Shown: one piece after another, positions 48,482 through 56,482 of the stretch | Position numbering within the stretch: position 1 is the first letter of the stretch | Layout: each line of letters opens with the position of its first letter | Assembly (NCBI GenBank): GCA_015657535.1 | Contig: JADHZB010002059.1 | Coordinates: forward strand, 13,254 to 69,735 | Length of the DNA: 56,482 bases | DNA from: Nephromyces sp. MM_2019 | Lineage: Eukaryota > Apicomplexa > Aconoidasida > Nephromycida | Direction of reading: 5' to 3' | Notes under the pieces: generated by a model | What the model was told of the DNA's origin: nothing | The model's input: only the letters and a program-made list of their open reading frames with translations | Database searches by the model: none | Made by a program: the position numbers and the translations under genes

Positions 48482-51256
48482 ATGCTAAGGATGAATAATT
48501 CGATGTTTTACCTATTCATAATAGGCGTATACCTATTTTCAAGATTTCAAACCATTGAAAGTAATCAGCTAGGTGGTCCTAAAAAATCATTAAAAAAAGT
48601 ATTTCCCAAAAGAAAAAATTCATCTGAAGAAGGTTATCCTAATAGTGCCAAGATTGGTAGGCAATCTGAACAGATAGCAAATACGGGCTCAAATGCGTAT
48701 GGAACTTCACAGGGTGGTGAAGACTATGGCTCGAGTTACTCAAGTGCCTCAAAGGAAACCACTGATCAGTACTATGATGCTTCAAGAGAAGATCTAGAGT
48801 ATCCAAATATGTCCGGGGAAAATCAAGAAGACCTTTCAATATATATTAATCCTTTCGAAAGTCGCTATGTTAACCCAGATGAGTCAAATGATAGTTCAAT
48901 GGTAAAAACAGGAGAAGATTCTGCTTTAATAGCACCTGGTCAAGTCAGTCCAGCAAATACACTTATTGATGAATTTTTAAACGAACAAGCAAGCATCTAT
49001 GGTATTCCCGAACTCGCTACAGCTCCTACAAAAGATACTAGTGGATTGCAGGGTACTAGTGATCAGCTAGATCCTTTTGAAAAAGAATTTTTATCTGGAG
49101 ATCTTTCAACTTTCCAATTCAGTCCAAGTCCCAAGGGTCAAGAAATTCAGGGTACAAGTACCGTGGATAAAGATATTCCGGGTACAAGTGCCATGAATAC
49201 AGATATTCTGGGTATAGGTGCTCGGGATAAAAATTATTTGGATAAAAGTTACATGGGTACAGATTCTCAGAAAACAGATGAGAATTTCGAGGTAGGAGAT
49301 TTGGATCGATTTTTTACATCACATAATGTAGCCAACTATTCAGATTGGGATTTTGACCGATTCTCCCTCAGAGATGTAGAACAGTATCCTGAAGAAGGGT
49401 CGTCCAAGCAAGGTACAGGTTACCCTTATAATACTATGGAAGACGTCCTTAATGCTCGTGATAACACCATGCAAGCCATGCAGCCTGAAGGGTACACCAT
49501 GCAAGCTCCAGGTTACAACATGCAAGTTCCAGGGTACAGCATGCAAGCTCCAGGGTACAACATGCAAGCTCAAGGGTACAACATGCAAGTTCCAGGGTAC
49601 AACATGCAAGCTCCAGGTTACACCATGCAAGCTCCAGGGTACACCATGCAAGCTCAAGGGTACAACATGCAAGCTCCAGGGTACAACATGCAAGCTCCAG
49701 GGTACAACATGCAAGCTCCAGGGTACAACATGCAAGCTCCAGAGTACAACATGCAAGCTTCAGAAAACAACACGAATATCGTGCATCCTGAAGGGGACAT
49801 CATGAAAAGTTCAGATTATACCATGCAAGCTCCAGAGAATACCATGCAACCTCAAGATTACAATTTACAAGTCATGCAACCTCAAGATTACAACGAACAA
49901 GTCATGCAACCTCAAGATTACAACGTACAAGCCATGCAACCTCAAGCTTACAACGAACAAGTCATGCAACCTCAAGATTACAACGTACAAGTCATGCAAC
50001 CTCAAAATCAAGGTTTCAATACAATAAATTCAGAATACAACATGTACGGTCTAGATCAAGTCATGCCATCTCCAAAATACATCTTACCAACTCCGGAATA
50101 TACCAGGCAAGCAAAAGGTTTCAACATAGGATCTTATGATACATTGAATAAAACTCGAAACCAACCCATGCATCTTCATGGGCCATATGTGCAAGCTCAA
50201 GGCGAATCCGAGCGAGTTCAAGAGCAATACACTCCAACTTTAAGCAAAATTATGCAGGCTAAAATCCAAGGCACAGGCATGCCATCTCCAAGCCAACCCA
50301 TGCCATCTCCAAGCCAACCCATGCCACCTCCAAGCCAACCCATGCCACCTCCAAGCCAACCCATGCCACCTCCAAGCCAACCCATGCCACCTCCAAGCCA
50401 ACCAGTGCCACCGCTAAAGAAAATAAAGGCAACTACACGTAAAACCCAGGCCAAAAATACGGCAACTAAATCTAAAATAGTGCCATCACAAGCAAAGAAA
50501 CCAATTACAAAATTAATCGACACATTTTCAGTCATACCCGAAAGTTCATCTCCAAGTACCAGTTCACCCAAGGGAAGCTTAAAATCATCTATAAAAAGTC
50601 CAAGCACAACTGGATCCGATTCTGGTGGATCCAGTTTTTCTACATACAAACACACAAAATATCCATTTAGGCCTTCGATACTTGATCCAAGTGGATTTGT
50701 AGGTCCAGTGGTTCCAGTACATAAGCCAAAACAAGATTCTAGAACTGATCAGAGCACAAGTGGAGGAAGTGGAAGCTTGGAGCCTCCTAGGCAATCTGGG
50801 AGTGATAGTGCTATCCAGGGAACTGATGACCAACAACCAGGCCCAAGTGGCATGGCTATGTTCTCATATTCAAGTAATATATTTGAAGACGCTGATAGAG
50901 CTGATTCTCAATCCACGACTGCTTCTGATGAGATCACTGAGGATGAACAAAGAAAATTACAGGAGAAGTTAGATAAAATTAAGGAACGTGATGATCCTAT
51001 CATAAAAAAGAGGAAAAAAAATGCTAAGCCATATAAAAAATATTTCAAGAGATATCCAAGTAGACCAGAAGAATCTTACATGAGCAAGAAAGGAAAGCAA
51101 TTAAAAGATTTTATCCAAGATAAAATTCCTTCACTTGGCCCAAAATTTAGGGAAGGTTCTAATGCCATGAAAAATTTGTATAGAAATACAGTAAATTTTA
51201 GCAAAAGGTCTCCAAAGAGAGGAAAGTTCAGCAAGGGTGCTAGCAATAAGAAATAG
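48482..51256 (+). CDS. Secreted protein with three tandem peptide-repeat families
   Basis: Single-exon, 924 residues. A signal peptide is clear: after a short polar start comes FYLFIIGVYLFSRFQTIES, with cleavage likely near residue 27. Then Ser/Gly/Asp-rich sequence, followed by three arrays: about 15 heptads of (Y)(N/T/S)MQ(A/V)(P/Q)G at 49480-49770; about six decamers of VMQPQDYN(E/V)Q at 49845-50010; and six heptads of QPMP(S/P)PS at 50279-50410. The C-terminal third is Ser/Pro-rich, then acidic (ASDEITEDEQRK), and ends strongly basic (KKRKKNAKPYKKYFKRYP; KRSPKRGKFSKG). No second membrane segment or GPI-type tail. It is probably released into the secretory system, a host compartment or a surface layer. 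No known family recognised; the style fits lineage-specific parasite effectors. Confidence 0.85.
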   Translation: MLRMNNSMFYLFIIGVYLFSRFQTIESNQLGGPKKSLKKVFPKRKNSSEEGYPNSAKIGRQSEQIANTGSNAYGTSQGGEDYGSSYSSASKETTDQYYDASREDLEYPNMSGENQEDLSIYINPFESRYVNPDESNDSSMVKTGEDSALIAPGQVSPANTLIDEFLNEQASIYGIPELATAPTKDTSGLQGTSDQLDPFEKEFLSGDLSTFQFSPSPKGQEIQGTSTVDKDIPGTSAMNTDILGIGARDKNYLDKSYMGTDSQKTDENFEVGDLDRFFTSHNVANYSDWDFDRFSLRDVEQYPEEGSSKQGTGYPYNTMEDVLNARDNTMQAMQPEGYTMQAPGYNMQVPGYSMQAPGYNMQAQGYNMQVPGYNMQAPGYTMQAPGYTMQAQGYNMQAPGYNMQAPGYNMQAPGYNMQAPEYNMQASENNTNIVHPEGDIMKSSDYTMQAPENTMQPQDYNLQVMQPQDYNEQVMQPQDYNVQAMQPQAYNEQVMQPQDYNVQVMQPQNQGFNTINSEYNMYGLDQVMPSPKYILPTPEYTRQAKGFNIGSYDTLNKTRNQPMHLHGPYVQAQGESERVQEQYTPTLSKIMQAKIQGTGMPSPSQPMPSPSQPMPPPSQPMPPPSQPMPPPSQPMPPPSQPVPPLKKIKATTRKTQAKNTATKSKIVPSQAKKPITKLIDTFSVIPESSSPSTSSPKGSLKSSIKSPSTTGSDSGGSSFSTYKHTKYPFRPSILDPSGFVGPVVPVHKPKQDSRTDQSTSGGSGSLEPPRQSGSDSAIQGTDDQQPGPSGMAMFSYSSNIFEDADRADSQSTTASDEITEDEQRKLQEKLDKIKERDDPIIKKRKKNAKPYKKYFKRYPSRPEESYMSKKGKQLKDFIQDKIPSLGPKFREGSNAMKNLYRNTVNFSKRSPKRGKFSKGASNKK
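49453..49770 (+). repeat. 21-bp tandem repeat encoding YNMQAPG-type heptads
   Basis: About 15 copies of a 21-bp unit with the core ACATGCAAGCTCCAGGGT, differing mainly at AAC/ACC/AGC (Asn, Thr, Ser) and CTCCA/TTCCA/CTCAA. Copies are nearly identical at silent sites as well, which indicates recent unequal exchange or slippage. The unit has no stop in other frames, so frames on both strands stay open across it. Confidence 0.9.
50275..50410 (+). repeat. 21-bp tandem repeat encoding QPMPPPS heptads
   Basis: Six or seven copies of a 21-bp unit around CCACCTCCAAGCCAACCCATG within the secreted protein gene. The first two copies read CCATCTCCA (Pro-Ser-Pro) and later ones CCACCTCCA (Pro-Pro-Pro). 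The homogeneity suggests recent expansion. Confidence 0.88.
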
Positions 51257-52850
51257 TGAATATGGAGAGAATGACTTATTCAGGGCTGGGAATGTTAACC
51301 TATATGGTCAATTGAATAAGCATGAAGTGAGACAATGTCCATTTGCTTGCAGGATTAATTGAGGAAAGCTTATAAAGTTAAATGATATCACTTTGTGTGA
51401 TTTCATGTTCGTAGGAATTAATTATGGGACTTTAAAGACTTAAAACAGTGTGATAGAGAATTAGAAGATTTAAAAACAAAGGTCTTTAAAGATTTTAAAT
51501 ATTGTTTAAGAAATGGAGAATTTAAAGGAAATTAATTATGTATAGAATTTAGCTTCATAGGCTTTATAAAACTAGCTTGTGTTAAGAATAAATTTTTTTA
51601 TTTGAGATCTTTGTATTTATATTTTAGGGAGTTTTTAATTATTTTATTTATATATTCATGAATTGTAAAAACTTCATATATCCAATTTGATTGATAGATA
51701 ATTAAATTTTTCAAGGAAAGAGTCAGAAATGGTATTTACAAGTAGTTATATATCTTAGTGTTATGTTGAGGGAGTTAAAATCAAGTCTAGGGAAAGTGAT
51801 AACCTTCACATATAATGGAATTGTTAAGAAATTAGTAGATCTAAGCTTAGTAGTGACAATGACCAATTTTAAAACTAATAAAAATAATACATGTTAAAAT
51901 TTCAAAGTTACTTTAAGAGACGAGCAAAATTAGCTTAGTGTTTGTTAAAATTGAGTAAACATTATAGGAAATAAGTTGTATGTTGATAATGAAGAACTTC
52001 ATTTCAAATCAAAATATACATGATAAATCATCTGGAAATTATGTAAAAGTAAGTTTTACAAAAAAGCGATTAAAACAATGTTTTTAGACAAATTATTTTT
52101 TCATCAATTAATTAACATAATTATTATAAGTTAAGTGAAGATTGGTAACAAAAATCTCTAAGATAAAAGTGAGAAATATAAAATGGATGTAATTCACAAA
52201 TATATAATTTGGTGACATCAATTTTATGTGTTGTTATAGGAGTCTTTAATTACACACTCTAATCTGTGAACCATTTTCTGAGTTATCCACAAGGTTTCTT
52301 ATCTAAGCCCCAATAGTTGAAATATGTTGATTATTTATGACATGAGTGACTAATTACTAAACATATAACTTTACACACACCTGCTGTTGACTAATTCATC
52401 AACGCCTCCTTTTGCATAATTGAGTATTTGCCCAATACATTATATAACAGCAATTCAAAATAAGTAAACACTTAGAATTGATTCATCTCCAAAAATAACT
52501 AATTAAATAATATTTCAATAAAAATATTTACAAATATTTCCTATTCATTCACTACCTAAACTTGATCTCCACTCATATTAAATTACAAACAACAGTTCAA
52601 CTGTATACATATATCACAACATGTACTATTTTAGCTTATCCAAACTCCTACAAACAATCCATAGCGGCATATGATCCATCAATCTTTTATAATGTATTTA
52701 ATGAGTTTACTCAATATATTAAAAAACTAAAAATAATTTTTTCTTGGATATAGTGTGTATTCAATTCAATTCATAGTTTCATCATTTCGTTTTAACTTCG
52801 TTAAAATACTTTTGTTAACATCATTTCCATCTTTTGATAATTCATAATTC
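51257..52850. other. Intergenic, AT-rich
   Basis: Between the secreted repeat protein and elongin C, same strand. AT-rich; no exon, RNA gene or repeat recognised. Confidence 0.6.
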
Positions 52851-54167
52851 ATGAATATACCTAATACGATGGAACAACCATCTTCTCAAATATATACACT
52901 CGTTAGGTATATCATAAAAGAATTGATATAAGACAATATTTAATTTGAATTGATAAATTAATAATACTAGAAATATAAATTATTAGAAATTGTACTACCT
53001 TCGAACATATATAATAACTTGTTTGTTTTTGTTCGTATCATATATATATATATATATATATATTTATTTATATGTAATTGCATATGTAAGTCAGAGGGAA
53101 TTTATTTAGTTATTCAAGTTATGTTACACACAATTAATTTTAAAATATTTTTAAACAATCATTTGAATATTATAAATAAATAAATATGTATACTGTTTTC
53201 AGTTCTGAGGGTGGTGAAGTCAAAGTTGAAAAACATTTGCTTATGCAAAGTGAAGTTCTTGCACAAATGATCCAAAGTGCGTGTAAAGCGTTACATCTGT
53301 ATATATTGATACATACATATGTATATACATATGTATTGTTAAGTGTGTATATATATAGTTATGTACGTTAATTTATGTGTATGTAATGATGTATATATGT
53401 GTGTAACAATGTATATGTGGATATAACACTGTGTGTATATTTAAGGTTGCGTGTATGTGTGCGCGTCTATGTTATGTATGTAAATGAAGATATGTGCCCA
53501 TGTATTATTGTGTTAATAATGTTTTTGTGTCTGTATATGCTGGCTATTACAACTCATATATATATATATATATATTTATATTTGCGTGTGTGTACATATT
53601 TAGGTAATGATTTTAAGGAATCAATTAACCAACGTATAATATTAAGTAAATTGCGATATAAAATTTTGTTAAAGGTGATCGAATTTTTGAAGTATAATTA
53701 TGAAAATCAAACGACCCCGTATGAAAAGTAACATCTAAAATAAAAATCATACACCATGACTACTGTACCTATATATAAATGCACGTGTATATTAATTATG
53801 TGTGTGTAGCTTTATTTTTACATATGCTCATATATGTATATATTAAATATGTTTGTGTATATATATATATAAGTATACATGTATATTTATATACATTAAA
53901 TATATGTGCGTATATGCTGTTGAAATATATAGTATGTTTATATTATCCAAATTTACAATCCAATATATATATGGATACTGTATCTATTATACAACCTCAC
54001 CTGTTTGTTTCACATACGATGATTTTGTGTATCTTGTGTAAATATAATTATATATATTTATTAGAATTCTTTTGGATGTTTGTATTTAATTCAGTTTACA
54101 AAAGTTTAATATAGAAAATGAATTATTACTCGATCTCCTATTTGCTGCTGATTACCTTAAAATATAA
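52851..54167 (+). CDS. ELOC: Elongin C (Skp1/BTB-POZ fold), 4 small exons
   Basis: Exons: 52851-52906, 53203-53276, 53604-53727, 54095-54167 (TAA). Phases 2, 1 and 2 agree and the joined frame is 108 residues; human elongin C has 112. Match to the family in order: IYTLVSSEGGEVKVEKHLLM (human: KLISSDGHEFIVKREHA), SEVLAQMIQ (SGTIKAML), then LRYKILLKVIEFLKYNYENQ (PSHVLSKVCMYFTYKVRY), and the closing NELLLDLLFAADYLKI (EIALELLMAANFLDC). Elongin C bridges elongin B and SOCS/VHL-box receptors in cullin ubiquitin ligases and is part of the elongin transcription factor. The loop after MIQ is shorter than in animals. Skp1 is excluded by the short length and the ending. Introns 2 and 3 are TG/TA-rich. 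The donor after MIQ (A then GTGCGT) is the weakest join. Confidence 0.88.
53041..53064. repeat. TA microsatellite in elongin C intron 1
   Basis: A pure TA run of about 22 bases in the intron 52907-53202, followed by TTTATTTATATG. Confidence 0.85.
53728..54094 (+). other. Elongin C intron 3, TG/TA-rich
   Basis: Donor GTAACA at 53728, acceptor TTCAG at 54094. TGTGTG/TATATA sequence dominates the first 180 bp. Apparent Tyr/Val/Cys-rich frames in it are by-products. The acceptor at 54094 rather than the TATAG at 54114 preserves the frame. Confidence 0.75.
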
Positions 54168-55653
54168 ACTAATTCTGTAAAAATTAAAAATAATAAGTTA
54201 TACAAATTTTACACACAAAACTACACTAGTTAATTCTTAATTTTATCCTTGGATAAATTCTATAACAATACACACACATTTAAATTCATTTTGATGTAAT
54301 GATACACATTAATTTACAAATTAAAAATAATCAATAAAAATGTAAAATTTAAAAGTAAATTCAAAATTTTTAAATATGTGGTGCAGTACAATTGATTTAA
54401 ATGTTACTTATACATGCATTGTATATATGTATATACATGTGTATGTATTTTATCATGTTTTTTTGTGTATTTGTTGTGTTGTGTATACTTTTATGTGATA
54501 TGTGTCGACATATTAGTGAATATGTATGCAAATTATGTCTGCTTGCTTCTGTATGTATTAATATATGTATATCTGTTTGCTTGTGTTTATATTTACATGA
54601 TTATCTGCTTGTGTATATATACATACATGTGTATCTGTAAACATATATATATATATATATATATATATGTAGGTTTGGTTACTGTATTAGTAAGCTTTAT
54701 ATATTCATACATATACATACAAACATACTATAAGTTATGTATAGCATATTAAAATGACTGTTAAGTTTAATTTTCTGGGTCTAGTAGGCACATTATAAAC
54801 AATACACAACAATAATATATGTAATTACCTATACTCTTGTGTAATCCCTTGATTGTTGGTTGAGTTGGTGAAGGATTGATTACTTTTAGTATAACTATGT
54901 GTTACATATATAATATAAACTCGTTATATATATGTGTGTATACATATGCTTCATGATAAAAATTATATATCCCATTTAAAACTTAAATTATAGCCTCTTA
55001 GGATCTTCAATTAACATATTACTATCAAGTTATTTTACACACATTTTGTATCTTTACAAAATTTACAAACTCCTTTGAAATTTTTTATTACCTATACAAT
55101 CAAATCTATCTTTATACTATTCATTAATCTCCCTATTGAGGCTCTCTGGTAAAAACAAACATTATAAACATACGCAGACACAACACATATATAGACAGAT
55201 ACAGACATAACATATACATACACACAGACACAACACTTATATATATTTATTAGCACATCAGCATGTAAATTTACATATATAGGTATTTATAAACACATTT
55301 ACATTAACATATATATACACATCCACACACATCCACCCAAACTCAAATACACGAGTGTATATATATATATACACTTACTCCTAACCCTCCCAACCTTCAC
55401 CCATCACATACCACTAAGATTTACCCACATCTATATCTACACATCCTCCACGCCTTTCCCCTCTCACAGCCAGCCAGCCACCTACACACACATATAAACC
55501 CCCGTCCCCTGTCACCCACACCTACACACCCACATACACACCCCTACCTCCTACATAACCCTACACCCCTCCCTTACACACACCCTTAAACACCTCCCAC
55601 CCCACTTCCCCTCCTAATTACATTCACACACCTATACCCCCCCTCCCCCCCCT

Positions 55654-55684
<31 letters not shown>

Positions 55685-55709
55685 TACATACATACAGATA
55701 AATAAAGAA
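54168..55709. other. Intergenic with strand-asymmetric C-rich tract
   Basis: Between elongin C and RPB8. The left part is AT/TG-rich with a TA run at 54642-54668. From about 55140 the plus strand becomes ACACA-rich, and 55379-55680 is extremely C-rich with only a handful of G. It ends in (CA)n and (CATA)n just upstream of the RPB8 ATG. It probably contains the RPB8 promoter. Confidence 0.7.
55379..55700 (+). promoter_or_regulatory. C-rich, G-poor tract upstream of RPB8
   Basis: About 300 bases that are roughly half C with fewer than ten G, including ACCCCCCCTCCCCCCCC near 55640 and a 20-bp-plus CA run at about 55653-55680. The opposite strand is correspondingly G-rich. It sits directly before the RPB8 start codon. 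A promoter or 5' UTR role is inferred from position alone. Confidence 0.45.
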
Positions 55710-56387
55710 ATGGTTTTGGGTTTATTATTTGAAGACCGTGTGGAGGTATTATCTACCGACAGTTCAAAATTTGAAAAAGTTAGTCGAATTCGGGGCAAAA
55801 GTACGGCCTTTGACGCTGAGTTAATTCTTGATATTAATTCTGATTTATTTCCCGTATATAGTAAAGAGGTATATGTAATTAAACCTTATTTATTGTGTGA
55901 GTGTGTGAATATGAATGTGGTTTTTTTTATGTATGTGTGTATCTGTATGTGTATGTGGGTGTCTGAATTGGTATTGTAGTAGGTCATATATATGTGTGTG
56001 TGTGTATTTTATAATTGGTCATTGCCTATAGAATGTGTATACTGCTATATGATATCTGTATTATGTGATTATATATATTAATCATATATATTTACCTCTA
56101 TTAATTTGTACACCTTTACATCTCATTTGAACGCACATTTCAATCATATCAATAAATTATATGTGTGTGTGAAATCATTTCTTTATCACTTTAAATTACT
56201 TGAAATTCACACTTTATTTACACACATAGAAACTCAGTTTTTGCTTAAGCAAAGAAATCATACAAAAATCACAGCATGAACAGCAAAGGTGGGATATATC
56301 TGCACAACAACTCCCACGTATTGAAGACTATGATTACTGTATGTACGGCAAGATTTTCAAGATGGAAGAACGTTCATCAGAGAGAAG
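55710..56387 (+). CDS. RPB8: RNA polymerase I/II/III shared subunit RPB8, 5' exons (cut by window end)
   Basis: Exons 55710-55868 and 56230-56387 join in phase 0; the second ends in phase 2 at GTATGT and the rest is outside the window. About 105 of the usual ~146 residues are present. Exon 1 reads LLFEDRVEVL, SKFEKVSRIRGKS, ELILDINSDLFPV, matching human RPB8 (ILFEDIFDV, KKFDRVSRLHCES, LILDVNIQIYPV) position by position. Exon 2 has KLSFCLSKEI, the expected variable loop and YDYCMYGKIFKMEE, matching FEYVMYGKVYRIE. RPB8 is an OB-fold subunit of all three nuclear RNA polymerases. The start ATG at 55710 gives the expected N-terminal length. Confidence 0.93.
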
Positions 56388-56445
56388 GTATGTACACACA
56401 CACACAAACTATAACATACTTACATTTAAATCTCGCACACACTCA

Positions 56446-56482
<37 letters not shown>
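56388..56482 (+). repeat. CA/TA-rich start of an RPB8 intron
   Basis: After donor GTATGT the sequence is CA-rich, then (CA)n followed by (TA)n to the window edge. Same style as the CRMP and elongin C introns. Confidence 0.75.

Noticed and set aside
49340..49805. Alternative frames on both strands in the 21-bp repeat (HVVPWSL, CKLQGTT)
   Set aside because: They are open only because the repeat unit lacks stops; the plus frame with a signal peptide is the coding one.
53779..54114. Tyr/Val/Ile-rich frames between elongin C exons
   Set aside because: Intronic TG/TA sequence; using it as coding breaks the elongin C frame and adds no recognisable domain.

Overview
The window looks like nuclear DNA of an apicomplexan parasite. 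It is very AT-rich and uses the standard code, with TAA, TAG and TGA all acting as stops. Most genes are split by GT-AG introns of about 70-780 bp, and intergenic gaps are long. The strongest lineage marker is the first gene, a very large cysteine-rich protein with a kringle domain and a C-terminal bundle of about nine membrane helices. That is the plan of the apicomplexan cysteine repeat modular proteins (CRMPs). An ABC-F protein with a plastid-type leader points the same way. I cannot name a genus. Exon joins were worked out by hand from splice sites and reading phase, and in every complete multi-exon gene the joined coding length is a multiple of three.

Layout. 237-14291 (+): 15 exons of a CRMP-like protein whose N-terminus lies left of the window. 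16476-18266 (+): glutathione synthetase. 19384-21393 (+): ABC-F ATPase. Then four genes on the minus strand: 22079-24421, a GOST-family (TMEM87/GPR107-like) seven-helix protein in 5 exons; 27391-27948, a small acidic protein with an N-myristoylation/palmitoylation motif; 29505-32629, a DEAD-box RNA helicase in 10 exons; 34884-36945, a C2-domain protein in 4 exons. A 4.2-kb divergent gap follows. Then four genes on the plus strand: 41171-46403, a lysine-rich 1431-residue protein in 7 exons; 48482-51256, a secreted protein with three families of short repeats; 52851-54167, elongin C in 4 tiny exons; 55710 to the right edge, RNA polymerase subunit RPB8, cut by the window end.

Two stretches, about 1-9.2 kb and 52.8-56.5 kb, are full of TG/CA microsatellites and minisatellites. 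Most lie in introns and flanks, but Thr-His (ACACAC) codon runs also enter the CRMP exons. The centre of the window has little of this apart from weaker TG-rich patches near 25.3 and 38.8 kb. The bias is therefore regional rather than tied to one gene.

The genes do not form one pathway. Themes are host-contact or secretion biology (CRMP, the repeat-rich secreted protein), membrane-associated proteins (GOST protein, acylated protein, C2 protein), RNA and transcription (DEAD-box helicase, elongin C, RPB8), redox metabolism (glutathione synthetase) and possible plastid translation (ABC-F). No tRNA, rRNA, CRISPR array or transposon was recognised.
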